A stretch of DNA of 64,000 nucleotides from Gaiellaceae bacterium (GCA_026002995.1 BPGK01000001.1:372001-436000), one strand, 5' to 3'. Shown: positions 1 through 8,304, counted from the stretch's first letter. Notes: generated by a model not told the origin, from the letters alone. Translations and numbers: made by a program.

Positions 1-1309
1 CCTCGACGTCGAACTGGAACTGCCTCGCGACGCCGCCGTCCCGCGTGAAGAGCGCGACGCCGTTGCCGTACGGGTTCTCGTTCACGAGTCGGAGCGCCTC
101 CTCGTACGTCTTCACGCGCACGACGGACAGCACCGGACCGAAGATCTCGTCGCGGTAGCAGTCCATCTCCGGCGTGACGTGGTCGAGCAGCGAGACGCCG
201 AGGAAGAAGCCGTTCCCCTCGGGCGCGGTCTCGCGCCCGTCGGCGACGAGCGTCGCTCCCTGCGCCGGCCCGGACTCGAGGTACGACGCCACCTTGTCGC
301 GGTGCTCTCTCGTGACGAGCGGCCCCATCTCGGAGGAGGGGTCGAAGCCGTCTCCGACCTTCACCTTCGGCAGCCGCTGCTTGATCGCCTCGACGAGCGG
401 ATCGGCGACGTCGCCGACCGCGACGAGGACCGACACGGCCATGCAGCGCTCGCCCGCGGAGCCGTAGCCCGCGCTCACGGCCGCATCCGCCGCCATCTCG
501 ATGTCGGCGTCCGGGAGGACGATCATGTGGTTCTTCGCTCCGCCGAGCGCCTGCACCCGCTTCCCGTTCTTCGTCCCCGTCTCGTACACGTAGCGCGCGA
601 TGGGGGTCGAGCCGACGAAGCTGATCGCCGCGATGCCGGGGTGCTCGAGGATCGCGTCCACTGCGACCTTGTCCCCTTGGACGACGTTGAAGACGCCGTC
701 CGGAACACCCGCCTCCTTCAGGAGCTCGGCGGTCAGGATCGACGCCGACGGGTCCTTCTCGGAGGGCTTGAGCACGAACGTGTTGCCGCAGGCGAGCGCG
801 GGCGCCCACATCCACATGGGCACCATCGCCGGGAAGTTGAACGGCGTGATCCCGGCGACGACGCCGAGCGGCTGGCGGATCGAGTACACGTCGATGCCGG
901 TTGCCGCTTGCTCGGAGTAGTCCCCCTTGAGGAGCTCCGGGATACCGCAGACGTACTCGATCACCTCGAGGCCCCGCTGGACCTCTCCGAGCGCGTCCGA
1001 GAACACCTTCCCGTGCTCGGCGGTGAGCAGCGTGGCGAGGTCTTCGCGGCGCTCGTCGAACAGGTTGTAGATCCGGAAGAAGAGGTCTTGACGCTTCGAG
1101 AGCGACCAGCGCCTCCACTCCCGGTACGCCTCGCGCGCAACGGCGACCGCGCGGTCGACCTCCTCCGGCGTGGCGAAGTCGACCTCGCCGGTCTGCTCGC
1201 CGGTGGCCGGGTTGTAGACCGGGCCCCGCCGGCCTGAGCCGCCCTGGATCGGCTGTCCGCCGATCCAGTGGCCGATCAGCTTCAGCTCCGTGGTCACCGC
1301 TGCGTTCAT
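1..1309 (-). CDS. mmsA: Methylmalonate-semialdehyde dehydrogenase (CoA-acylating), C-terminus cut by window edge
   Basis: NAD-dependent oxidative decarboxylation of (methyl)malonate semialdehyde to propionyl- or acetyl-CoA, in valine, thymine or inositol breakdown. About 436 residues are present; the gene runs off the left edge, so some 50-60 C-terminal residues are missing. The aldehyde dehydrogenase fold is clear: ITPFNFPAMVPMWMWAPA near residue 150, FVGSTPIARYV, and the nucleophile Cys289 in GSAGERCMAV. The segment LGGAKNHMIVLPDAD carries Asn-His where other aldehyde dehydrogenases have a catalytic Glu, which is the signature of the MMSDH subfamily. The ATG is preceded by GGGAGG at normal distance and a TACGCT -10-like box (1342-1347, minus strand). 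Confident in family; the in vivo substrate (valine or inositol route) is not shown by the neighbours. Confidence 0.93.
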   Translation of the reverse strand, partial: MNAAVTTELKLIGHWIGGQPIQGGSGRRGPVYNPATGEQTGEVDFATPEEVDRAVAVAREAYREWRRWSLSKRQDLFFRIYNLFDERREDLATLLTAEHGKVFSDALGEVQRGLEVIEYVCGIPELLKGDYSEQAATGIDVYSIRQPLGVVAGITPFNFPAMVPMWMWAPALACGNTFVLKPSEKDPSASILTAELLKEAGVPDGVFNVVQGDKVAVDAILEHPGIAAISFVGSTPIARYVYETGTKNGKRVQALGGAKNHMIVLPDADIEMAADAAVSAGYGSAGERCMAVSVLVAVGDVADPLVEAIKQRLPKVKVGDGFDPSSEMGPLVTREHRDKVASYLESGPAQGATLVADGRETAPEGNGFFLGVSLLDHVTPEMDCYRDEIFGPVLSVVRVKTYEEALRLVNENPYGNGVALFTRDGGVARQFQFDVE

Positions 1310-1364
1310 CGCGTCGCCTCCCGCACGTGTCGTGTCCAGGAAGCGTACCGCTCGCGCGCGTGAG

Positions 1365-1598
1365 CTACGCGCTGGCCTTCGCGCGGCGCTTGGGCTCCGG
1401 CCGGCGGATGATCGCGTCCTCGCCCGGGAAGAAGATCGACTCGTGGCCGTCTTCCCAGCGCACGCGGAAGCGAACGTGGTCGGGCTCCCCGAGAACCTCC
1501 AGGATCACTGCGGTCTTCGGAGCGTCTCCCACGGAGTGGCCCGCGATGACGATCTCGTCGCCGGGACGAGCCGGCTTGCCGTGAGCCGTCTTCGTCAT
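1365..1598 (-). CDS. DUF1918 protein, possible separate product nested in the ATP-grasp frame
   Basis: An internal ATG at 1598, in frame with the ATP-grasp ORF, would give a 77-residue protein made entirely of the DUF1918 domain. Immediately upstream, inside the ATP-grasp frame, lies AAAGGAGGTCGTC-ATG, the strongest Shine-Dalgarno sequence I saw in the window. DUF1918 proteins are usually 60-80 residue single-domain proteins of unknown function, so the length fits. The simplest history is that the ATP-grasp gene lost its stop codon and now reads through into its neighbour. I list it separately because the ribosome site predicts independent translation. Confidence 0.6.
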   Translation of the reverse strand: MTKTAHGKPARPGDEIVIAGHSVGDAPKTAVILEVLGEPDHVRFRVRWEDGHESIFFPGEDAIIRRPEPKRRAKASA

Positions 1599-2477
1599 GA
1601 CGACCTCCTTTCCGATTCCCTCTTCGAGTGTGCCACGTGCGGACGGGCGGTGCGGGATGCGAAGCCCCTCGAGGATCGCCGCGTACGGATCGAGCCCAGG
1701 CAGCGTGTAGCGGCGGTCGTAGTCGACCGCGCCGTTCAGCTCGAGGATCGTCCAGCCGCCGTCGACGGGGAGGAGATCCACGCCCGCGAAGTCGATCGCG
1801 AGCGCACGGGCTGCCGCCAGGGCGAGGACGTCCGTGCCGTCCGGGAGCTCTGCCCGGACGACGCGACCGCCGAGGGTGACGTTCGTTCGCCACTCGCTCG
1901 GGCCCGCGCTGCGACGTCCGGCGGCGACGACCCGATCTCCCGCCACGACGAGGCGCACGTCCGCGTCGACCGGCTCGACGAGCTCTTGCGCGAGCGCTCC
2001 CTGCTTCCGGAACCAGGGCCTGCTCGAGAGGAGCTCGAGACCTCGCTCGAGGTCCTCGCGATCGCGACAGCGCAGGACGTCCTGTCCCCAGCTTCCGAAC
2101 CGTGGCTTCAGCACGCACGGGAGCTCGACCTCGTCGGGGCGGCAGCCCGGGAGGATGTGGGCGGTGCAGGGGTGGGGGAGCCCGGCTGCGACGAGCCGGT
2201 CGCGAGTCACGAGCTTGTCGTGGGCTGCGAGCATCCCCGGCGGACGGTTGAGGACGCGGACGCCGCGGCGCTCGAGCTCGTCGACGAGCTCGAGCCCCGG
2301 CTCGACGCCGTCGAGCGTCGGCAGGACGTCGAGGCGCGTGAGCGCGACGTCCTCGGGCCCGAGCACGCGGAGGGCCTCGTGCGGCCAGAGGATCCGGGCG
2401 TCCACTCCCACGGCTCGCCAGGCGAAGGCGAGGTCGACGTTCGTGCGCGTGGGGCTGCCGATGAGGGCGACGATCAC
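1365..2477 (-). CDS. RimK-like ATP-grasp ligase fused in frame to a DUF1918 domain
   Basis: 370 codons without a stop. Residues 1-290 are an ATP-grasp ligase of the RimK/glutathione-synthetase type: LNRPPGMLAAHDKLVTRDRL, the ATP-binding lysine segment LKPRFGSWGQDVL, then DFAGVDLL and WTILELNGAVDYD with the metal-binding Glu/Asn. Such enzymes join an amino acid to a carboxylate; the substrate cannot be read from the sequence. Residues 294-370 are a DUF1918 domain (PGDEIVIAGHSVGD, VRWEDGHESIFFPGEDA), normally a stand-alone small actinobacterial protein. The GTG start sits 6 nt after GATGCT, fitting a leaderless start. A perfect Shine-Dalgarno and ATG lie at the domain junction, so the fusion protein and a free DUF1918 protein may both be made. 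Confidence 0.75.
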   Translation of the reverse strand: MIVALIGSPTRTNVDLAFAWRAVGVDARILWPHEALRVLGPEDVALTRLDVLPTLDGVEPGLELVDELERRGVRVLNRPPGMLAAHDKLVTRDRLVAAGLPHPCTAHILPGCRPDEVELPCVLKPRFGSWGQDVLRCRDREDLERGLELLSSRPWFRKQGALAQELVEPVDADVRLVVAGDRVVAAGRRSAGPSEWRTNVTLGGRVVRAELPDGTDVLALAAARALAIDFAGVDLLPVDGGWTILELNGAVDYDRRYTLPGLDPYAAILEGLRIPHRPSARGTLEEGIGKEVVMTKTAHGKPARPGDEIVIAGHSVGDAPKTAVILEVLGEPDHVRFRVRWEDGHESIFFPGEDAIIRRPEPKRRAKASA

Positions 2478-2545
2478 GTCTCGAGCATCCGCGCTCCTCG
2501 CGACGTCGGCATCCGTGTTCCCCCGGATCTCGGTGCGGAGAGCCC

Positions 2546-3739
2546 TCAGACCGGGATGACGAGGCGCTCGAGGTCGCGCGGGTAGTACGTCAAGATCTCG
2601 ATGCCGGTCTCGGTGACGAGCACCGTGTCCGAGTGGCGGAAGCCCCCGAGCTCCGGCGCGTAGAGCCCGGGCTCGACCGTGAACACCATCCCCGGCTCGA
2701 TCACGGTGTGGTCTCCTGTGTCGAGGAAGGGCCCCTCGTGGTAGCGCAGGCCGATCGCGTGACCGCTGTGGTGGCGCCAGAAAGCGAAGAGGTCGTGCTG
2801 CGCGAAGTACTGTCGTACGGCCCTGTCGACGTCCGAGCAGCGCGCGCCGGGCCGAATCGCGTCGAACGCCGTCTCCTGGAGCGCCTGCATGTGCGTGAAC
2901 ATCCGCTCCTGCTCGGTCGTCGGCTCGCCGATCACCATGGTCCGCTCGAGCTCGGAGAGGTATCCGCAGACCGGCGCGGTCGCGCCGCTCACGAGCACGT
3001 CACCCTCCCGGAAGACGACGTCACCGGCGAGAGCGTGCGGGATCGCGGAGCCGCGTCCGATCTGGCCTCGGTACCCCGCTGAGGCACCGCTCGCGAAGGG
3101 GCTCTGCGCGCTCGAGATCTCGCCGATCGCGTCGAGCATCGCCCGCGTCGCTTCGGCGCTCGCTCGCTGCGAGGCCTCTGTCTCCGTCACGCCCGGTCGG
3201 GTGTAGCGCTGGAGCAGGCGGTGGGCGAGGTTCGCCCAGCGCACGCTCTCGCGGATGAGGGCGACCTCGGCCGGGGACTTGATCGCCATCTGCGCCTCGA
3301 TCCGCTCGGCGACTCGAACGACGGTCGCGCCGGCGAGCTCGGAGAGCGTCGGGCCGCGGTAGCCGAGGATCCACGGGTAGCCGTCCTGGTCGGCGCCGAT
3401 CCTCCCGGTGAGCCCGAGGTCGGTCAGGACGCGCTCGAGGACGCGCTCGGCGCGTGGCTCTCCGGGGTACTCGTCGTAGTGCTCGACGCGGTCGAGCGCC
3501 GCTCTCGACTGCGCGTGCTCGAGCTCGAGCCTGGGGACGACGAGGGCGTGCGCGCCGTCGGCGGCGAGGACGAGCGCGATCGGGCGCTCGGTCGGGATGA
3601 AGGAGAAGCCCGAGTAGTAGAGGACATACGTCGGGTCGAAGAGTACGACCCCCGCGAGCCCGTCCCGCGCGATCGAGCCGAGGAGCGCCTCCCGTCTCGC
3701 GCGGTGCTCCTCGGGCGTGATGGCGAGGGACGCGAGCAC
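2546..3739 (-). CDS. M24 family Xaa-Pro aminopeptidase/dipeptidase
   Basis: 397-residue cytoplasmic metallopeptidase that removes the residue before proline (PepP/PepQ type). The N-terminal creatinase-like domain (about 1-150) is followed by the pita-bread catalytic domain, with HHSGHAIGLRYHEGPFLDTG, EPGMVFTVEPGLY and the C-terminal GGFRHSDTVLVTETG supplying the metal-binding His and Glu residues. One usual metal position (the D-x-x-x-x-D stretch) reads VFREGDVLVSGATAPVCGYLSELERT, so the second ligand set looks altered. The GTG start lies exactly 6 nt after TAGGCT (3746-3751), consistent with a leaderless transcript divergent from the gene at 3796. Exact substrate unknown; aminopeptidase versus prolidase cannot be decided. 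Confidence 0.85.
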   Translation of the reverse strand: MLASLAITPEEHRARREALLGSIARDGLAGVVLFDPTYVLYYSGFSFIPTERPIALVLAADGAHALVVPRLELEHAQSRAALDRVEHYDEYPGEPRAERVLERVLTDLGLTGRIGADQDGYPWILGYRGPTLSELAGATVVRVAERIEAQMAIKSPAEVALIRESVRWANLAHRLLQRYTRPGVTETEASQRASAEATRAMLDAIGEISSAQSPFASGASAGYRGQIGRGSAIPHALAGDVVFREGDVLVSGATAPVCGYLSELERTMVIGEPTTEQERMFTHMQALQETAFDAIRPGARCSDVDRAVRQYFAQHDLFAFWRHHSGHAIGLRYHEGPFLDTGDHTVIEPGMVFTVEPGLYAPELGGFRHSDTVLVTETGIEILTYYPRDLERLVIPV

Positions 3740-3745
3740 GTCGCG

Positions 3746-3751
3746 AGCCTA
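3746..3751 (-). promoter_or_regulatory. -10 element for the M24 peptidase (leaderless)
   Basis: TAGGCT on the minus strand, 6 nt before the GTG at 3739. Together with TACGCT at 3783-3788 on the other strand it makes a 56-bp divergent promoter region with both starts at leaderless spacing. Confidence 0.55.
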
Positions 3752-3782
3752 CGTCACGCGTGGGCCCGGAGCGCGCCGGCGG

Positions 3783-3788
3783 TACGCT
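3783..3788 (+). promoter_or_regulatory. -10 element for the anchored protein at 3796 (leaderless)
   Basis: TACGCT followed by 7 nt and then ATG at 3796. It decides the start: an upstream in-frame codon at 3760 would put the -10 box inside the gene and add 12 residues ahead of an otherwise good signal anchor. Confidence 0.55.
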
Positions 3789-3795
3789 CGCGCTC

Positions 3796-4563
3796 ATGGG
3801 GCGGACGGGGTGCTTCGTTCTCGCGCTCGCCTGCGCTGCGGCTCTCGCCGCCGCGGCCGTCCTGCTCGCGTGGGTCGTCACTCGGGATCCCGAGCCGGCG
3901 ACGATCGAGGACGCGCTGGCCGCCTTTCGCACCGAGCTCGCCGGACGCGCGCCGGTCGAGGAGCCGCTGCCGGAGGGCGTCTACGTCTACGCGACGGACG
4001 GCTACGAGCGGACGGATGCGCTCACCGGGGTCACGAACCGCTACCCATCGCGCACGACGATCACGGTCGTCCGCCGGGGATGCGGGCTCACCCTGCGCTG
4101 GGATGTGACGTCCGGCCGCTCGACGACGTGGACGGTGTGCGTCGAGCCCGACGGCTGGCGGCTCGCGAGCCAGGACGAGCGCCACACGTTCTTCGGCCGC
4201 ACGGAGCGGACGACCTACGTCTGCTCCGACACCCCCTACCTACCCCTCGTCCTCGACCGCGGGGCGGGGTTCGCGATCTCCTGCTCGACGGGCTCGGCGC
4301 GGGAGCGGGGGAGCGGCCGCGTCCTCGGCCGGAGGACGCTTCGCGTCGGCGGCGAGGAGGTCGAGGTCACGGGGATCGCGCGCAGCACGGAGCTCACGGG
4401 ATCGTCGCGCGGGAGGACGCGACACGAGCTCTGGCTCGACGAGCGCGGCCTGCCGGTGCAGGTCGAGATGGAGACGCGAACGGCGAACGACGCGCCGGTG
4501 GGCGAGGTCCGCTACGAGGAGGACGTGGCGCTCCGGCTCGAGTCGCTCGCGCCCCGCCGGTGA
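3796..4563 (+). CDS. Membrane-anchored or secreted protein of unknown function
   Basis: 255 residues. An N-terminal hydrophobic segment (about residues 5-30, MGRTGCFVLALACAAALAAA then VLLAWVV) acts as a signal anchor; Cys7 is too early for a normal lipobox. The exported part has four cysteines (in RRGCGLTL, TVCVEP, YVCSD and ISCST) that could form two disulfides, and a beta-rich pattern. I do not recognise the family. It is the first gene of the plus-strand operon with the acyltransferase, PAP2-like and LPG-synthase-like genes, and its stop overlaps the next start by 3 bases of a GTGA, so a role in the envelope lipid process is plausible but inferred only from position. Confidence 0.7.
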   Translation: MGRTGCFVLALACAAALAAAAVLLAWVVTRDPEPATIEDALAAFRTELAGRAPVEEPLPEGVYVYATDGYERTDALTGVTNRYPSRTTITVVRRGCGLTLRWDVTSGRSTTWTVCVEPDGWRLASQDERHTFFGRTERTTYVCSDTPYLPLVLDRGAGFAISCSTGSARERGSGRVLGRRTLRVGGEEVEVTGIARSTELTGSSRGRTRHELWLDERGLPVQVEMETRTANDAPVGEVRYEEDVALRLESLAPRR

Positions 4564-5513
4564 GCGTGCGAGCGCGGCTTGCCGCGCTGCAGCTCGCGCC
4601 CGACGGCCGGCCGCGCCCGGACGCGCCCTTCGGACGCGGGCCGGTCGCCGCGCGCGTGCTCCGAGGAGCGATCCTCGTCGCGAGCGCGGTGGCGAGCCGT
4701 CTGCCGGTGTGGGCGCTCCCCTCGCTGACGCGGGCCGCGGGAACGATCGAGTGGGCGCTGCGCCCGGCGAAGCGGCGACGGCTGGCCGAGAACCTCTGCC
4801 ACGCGCTCGGGCTTCCGCCCGAGCACCCCGAGGTGCGGGCGCTCGTGCGCAGGGAGGTGCAGAACGAAGCCCGGCGCTCGGCTGACTTCCTCTGGGCGGT
4901 CGCACGCCCCGAGGAGCTCGTCGCGACGACCGAGGTGGTCGGCCGCGAGCACATCGACGCCGCGCTCGAGCGGGGCAACGGCGTCCTCCTCGTCTCGCTC
5001 CACGTCGGAGGCTGGGAGGTCGCGACCGCGTTGCCCCGCGTCGTCGTCCCGGTTCCCACGACCGCGGTCGTGACGGACGACTGGCTCGCCTGGGCGGTTG
5101 AGGGCCTGCGGATGCGCGCAGGGCTCGGGATCCTCTACGACACGGAGCCCGCGACGAAGGCGCTGCGGCTCCTCCGTCGCGGCGAAGCGCTGCTCCTCCT
5201 CGGCGACTACGCGAAGCCGTGGATGCGCACGTACCCGGTGCGACTGCTCGACGCCGTCGCGGAGCTGCCGGCCGGGATCGCCGTGCTCGCGCGACTGAGC
5301 GGGGCGCCGATCGTGCCCTTCGTCGTGCTCCCGCGCGCGCCCCGTCGCTGGCGGGTCGAGATCGAGCCGCCGCTCGAGCCGCCTCCGCGCGAGGGTGGGG
5401 AGCGCGCCGAGCGTGCGGTGATGCAGCGCCTCGCCGACCGCTGGTCCGCGATGCTGCGCGCCCATGCGGAGCACTGGGCCGCCGTGTACCCGATGATCTG
5501 GAGGGCGCCGTGA
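4560..5513 (+). CDS. LpxL/PatA-like lysophospholipid acyltransferase
   Basis: 317-residue membrane-associated acyltransferase of the HtrB/LpxL family, whose actinobacterial members include phosphatidylinositol mannoside acyltransferase. Visible features: an N-terminal hydrophobic stretch (ILVASAVASRLPVWALP), RRLAENLCHALG (the family's RR..NL pattern), the catalytic-type LVSLHVGGWEVAT in place of the usual H-x(4)-E/D block (His and Glu are present), LLLLGDYAKP, and SGAPIVPFVVLPR. The start is GTG in a GTGA overlap with the upstream stop. It is translationally coupled to the PAP2-like gene. Known members acylate PIM or lipid A precursors; PIM-like glycolipid synthesis is the better guess for an actinobacterium, but the acceptor is not proven by the sequence. 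Confidence 0.82.
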   Translation: MSVRARLAALQLAPDGRPRPDAPFGRGPVAARVLRGAILVASAVASRLPVWALPSLTRAAGTIEWALRPAKRRRLAENLCHALGLPPEHPEVRALVRREVQNEARRSADFLWAVARPEELVATTEVVGREHIDAALERGNGVLLVSLHVGGWEVATALPRVVVPVPTTAVVTDDWLAWAVEGLRMRAGLGILYDTEPATKALRLLRRGEALLLLGDYAKPWMRTYPVRLLDAVAELPAGIAVLARLSGAPIVPFVVLPRAPRRWRVEIEPPLEPPPREGGERAERAVMQRLADRWSAMLRAHAEHWAAVYPMIWRAP

Positions 5514-6178
5514 GGACGTTCTCGCTCCGGCGAGAGGTCGGGCTCGGGCTGCTCGTCTACGGGGTCTACCTGCTCGTCCGCTGGCTCGCGCTGCGCCGAG
5601 ACGGGCGCGCGCGGGCTCGTCGCAATGCCGAGCGGATCGTCGAGCTCGAGGAACGGCTCGGGATCCACGTCGAGCCCGCGCTGCAACGCGCCGTCCTCCG
5701 TGCGCCGCGAGCGGTGCACGCGCTGAACGTCGGCTATGGGCTCTTCAACGTAACGCTCACCGTCGGCTGGCTCGTCTTCTTGTATCGGCGTCGCGATCCG
5801 GGCTACCACCGCCTGCGCCGCGCGTGCGTCCTCGCGCACCTCGGGGCGCAGCCTGTCTTCCTCGTCCTCCCGACCGCGCCGCCACGCGCCCTCGACGGGT
5901 TCGTGGACACGCTCTCGGAGGTCAGCGGCGTCGACCTCGAGCACCCGGTGCTCGTCCGCTTCTACAACCCGGTCGCAGCGATGCCGAGCCTGCACGTGAC
6001 CTTCGCCGTCCTCACGGGCTCGGCGATCGCCGAGCGCGTCGACTCCCCCGCCGCGAGAGCGCTCGCGCGCTCGTACGCGCCGCTCGTCTCACTCGTCGTG
6101 GCCGCGACCGGAAACCACTACGTGCTCGATGCGCTCGCGGGGGCGGCGCTCGGGAGCGTCGCGAGGCGCATAGCATGA
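5510..6178 (+). CDS. PAP2 / inositol-phosphorylceramide-synthase-like membrane enzyme
   Basis: 222-residue polytopic membrane protein of the PAP2 superfamily, Aur1-like branch. The phosphatase signature is visible as AMPSLHV (motif with Ser and His) followed by ATGNHYVLDALAG (motif with His and Asp). Hydrophobic stretches at GLGLLVYGVYLLV, YGLFNVTLTVGWLVFLY and AHLGAQPVFLVLP form the other helices. Such enzymes remove or transfer a phospho-headgroup on lipids at the membrane surface. GTG start in a GTGA overlap with the acyltransferase stop; a 17-codon ORF bridges to the next gene. Together with its neighbours it suggests an inositol- or glycerol-phosphate glycolipid pathway; the actual substrate is unknown. 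Confidence 0.8.
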   Translation: MRTFSLRREVGLGLLVYGVYLLVRWLALRRDGRARARRNAERIVELEERLGIHVEPALQRAVLRAPRAVHALNVGYGLFNVTLTVGWLVFLYRRRDPGYHRLRRACVLAHLGAQPVFLVLPTAPPRALDGFVDTLSEVSGVDLEHPVLVRFYNPVAAMPSLHVTFAVLTGSAIAERVDSPAARALARSYAPLVSLVVAATGNHYVLDALAGAALGSVARRIA

Positions 6179-6224
6179 TCCGACGGCCGCTCGAGCCGTG
6201 TCCCGGACGGCACGAGTGTGGAGA

Positions 6225-7244
6225 GTGAGCGCCGATCTCTCCACAGAACGTCCGAGACTCCGCGCAGGACGCGTTGCGCTCGCGGTCGTGGTTGGGGCTC
6301 TCGTCGCCGGGGGCGTAGGAGCGCTCATCGCGCGCGCAGCCGGGTTCGCCGCGGTACGTCACGAGCTCGCGCGGGCCGACGCGGCGTGGTTTCCGGTCTG
6401 CGTCGTCGCGGCGCTCGTCGGCCTCGCCGGCTACGCGGGGGTGTTCCGCGAGGGCTTCCGCTGGCGGGATGGGCCCGATCCCGGGGCTGGGCTGGCCGCG
6501 GCCGTGATGCTCGTCTCGATCGGAGCGACGCGGGTCGTCGTGGCGGGAGGCGCCGGCGCGCTTGCGGTCACGTTCTGGTGTTTCCGCAGAGCTGCGTTCT
6601 CGACGCAGGAGGCGCTTGTCCGGGTGCTCGGCCTCAACACGCTCTTCTACGTCACCTTCGGGCTCGGCGCGTGGGTCTCCGCGCTCATCGTCGCGTTTGG
6701 TCTCGGAGGCGGAGCGTCGCTCGCGCTCACGCTCCCCTGGCTCGCAGTCGTCCCCTTCTGCTTCCTCGCCGCGTCCGTCGTGACCGACCCGGCTCGCCGT
6801 GGGCGGTTGACGTGCGTCGAAGGGTCGTTCCCGCGACAGGCGCTCGCCTATGCGATCGCCGGGGCCGGCTGGGTGCGCGACGTGCTCCCCACCGCGCTCG
6901 GCGCCCGCGCGCTCGGTCACTCGGCCCTCTACTGGGGCGGCAACGTCGTCTGCCTGTGGGCGGCGCTCCACTCGATCGGCGCGTCCCTTCCGCTCCCGGC
7001 GCTCGTCCTCGCCTTCGCGACCGGGCACGTCGCGACCGTCTTGCCGCTCCCGCTCGGAGGAGTCGGAGGCGTGGATGCGGCTCTCACGTACACCTTGACG
7101 GCGTTCGGCGTCGCGCTCGCGCCCGCTCTCGTCGCCGTCGCCGTCTTCCGGCTCTTCTCGTTCTGGCTGCCGACGATTCCGGCGGTCGTCGCTCTCTTGC
7201 TCCTCCCGCGCATCGGCCGACGGCTCGTCGTGGCCTCGGCGTGA
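6225..7244 (+). CDS. Lysylphosphatidylglycerol-synthase-TM / UPF0104-like membrane protein
   Basis: 339 residues, mostly transmembrane (about eight hydrophobic segments), matching the LPG_synthase_TM family found in flippase-like and glycolipid proteins. The conserved C-terminal block reads ATVLPLPLGGVGGVDAALTY, the family's P-x-P-G-G-x-G hallmark. It lacks the cytosolic aminoacyl-transfer domain of true MprF, so it is more likely a lipid flippase-like partner than an aminoacyl-PG synthase. GTG at 6225 is chosen because it overlaps the stop of a 17-codon ORF (6175-6228) that itself overlaps the PAP2 stop; in-frame GTGs at 6198 and 6216 are alternatives. Last gene of the plus operon, convergent with the SGNH gene. 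Confidence 0.75.
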   Translation: MSADLSTERPRLRAGRVALAVVVGALVAGGVGALIARAAGFAAVRHELARADAAWFPVCVVAALVGLAGYAGVFREGFRWRDGPDPGAGLAAAVMLVSIGATRVVVAGGAGALAVTFWCFRRAAFSTQEALVRVLGLNTLFYVTFGLGAWVSALIVAFGLGGGASLALTLPWLAVVPFCFLAASVVTDPARRGRLTCVEGSFPRQALAYAIAGAGWVRDVLPTALGARALGHSALYWGGNVVCLWAALHSIGASLPLPALVLAFATGHVATVLPLPLGGVGGVDAALTYTLTAFGVALAPALVAVAVFRLFSFWLPTIPAVVALLLLPRIGRRLVVASA

Positions 7245-7257
7245 CGGCGAGCGCGTC

Positions 7258-8301
7258 CTACGACGTGCCCTCGCGGAGGCGGAACCGCTCCTCGAGCCGG
7301 CGGAGCACCTCCTCCGCAATCCGGTCGCCGGCCGCGCGCTCGAAGTGGACGCCGTCGTCGGCACGTACCTTGACGAGCCTGCCCGAGGGGTCGCGGACGT
7401 ACTGCGCGTACCCCCCGTCGGGGCCGGCGAAGAAGAAGTACGTGTCGAGGTACGAGACCTGGGCGGGACGTCGCGCGGCCTCCGACTGGACGATGGCGTT
7501 GATCGTGTCGAAGCGGCGCGTCTGCTCGGCGTCCCGCGCGAGCGGAAGCCCGATCCAGACCAGGTAGGCGCCGCTGCGGACGACCGTCTCCATGATCCCG
7601 CGGACGCGTCGGCGGTACTCGCGCTCCCAGCTCCCGCTCCCGAACGAGCCGAGCTCGACGCCTTCGGGGACGCCGGTCATGAAGCCGTGGTCGTCGTTTC
7701 CCCCGAGCAGGAGGACGACTGCGTGCGGCTTCTGCGCGCGCACCGTCTCGCGCACGTGCCGGAACCAGTTGAAGACGTCCGGCCGCTCGAGCCCGGTCGC
7801 GATGCGACCGTCGATCGGGGCCACGGGCACGAGCGAGGGGCGGTCGGCGATGGCGCGCAGAAGCGACTCGCCCGGGACGACGACGAGCGAGTCGCCCGCG
7901 ATCCAGATGCGCAGCGGGCGTCTCGGCGTGAAGACCCGCGGCTTCGCCGGCGCAGGCGTGGCGACCGGAGCGCCCGCGTCGGGCGCGGGGAGGTCGACGC
8001 CGGTGTCGATCGCGTCGTCGTCACTGCGACCGAGCAGCGCCTTGAGCGCGCGGCGTGGCCGGTCGAGCAGCAGGGTCGAGCTGACGCGCTCGAGCGGGCC
8101 CGTCACGGCGAGCGCGACGTCGCGCTTCCACCCGTCGGGCTGGAGGTGGGCCGACTTGTGCAGGCCGGGGGCGTTCAGCAGGAGGCTCAGGCCGAGCGCC
8201 GCCACCGAGACGCCGACGGCGACGCCGGCCGAGTGGAGACGCCGTCCGCCCTCGCCCTCGCGGCGTCTCGGGCGGCGCCGTCTCCGTGTCCCTTCGGCCA
8301 T
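7258..8301 (-). CDS. SGNH/GDSL hydrolase-like protein, membrane anchored (DUF459 type)
   Basis: 347 residues. A basic N-terminus followed by one transmembrane helix (about 23-43) places the C-terminal SGNH domain outside the membrane. Catalytic blocks are all present: block I WIAGDSLVVVPGESL, block III LLLGGNDDHGF, and block V RADDGVHFERAAGDRI with the Asp/His pair. It starts 3 nt after the MBOAT stop. In alginate and cell-wall acetylation systems an MBOAT protein passes acyl groups through the membrane to an SGNH partner (AlgJ/AlgX, PatB, OatA style), so this is most likely the transferase that O-acylates an exported glycan. The acceptor is unknown. Confidence 0.82.
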   Translation of the reverse strand: MAEGTRRRRRPRRREGEGGRRLHSAGVAVGVSVAALGLSLLLNAPGLHKSAHLQPDGWKRDVALAVTGPLERVSSTLLLDRPRRALKALLGRSDDDAIDTGVDLPAPDAGAPVATPAPAKPRVFTPRRPLRIWIAGDSLVVVPGESLLRAIADRPSLVPVAPIDGRIATGLERPDVFNWFRHVRETVRAQKPHAVVLLLGGNDDHGFMTGVPEGVELGSFGSGSWEREYRRRVRGIMETVVRSGAYLVWIGLPLARDAEQTRRFDTINAIVQSEAARRPAQVSYLDTYFFFAGPDGGYAQYVRDPSGRLVKVRADDGVHFERAAGDRIAEEVLRRLEERFRLREGTS

Positions 8302-8304
8302 CCC

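Noticed and set aside
179-1237. Long plus-strand open frame over mmsA
   Set aside because: Antisense shadow: the minus strand encodes a clear aldehyde dehydrogenase, and the plus frame is Arg/Asp/His-rich with no family.
6175-6228. 17-codon ORF as a protein gene
   Set aside because: Too short and without family; treated only as a possible translation coupler.
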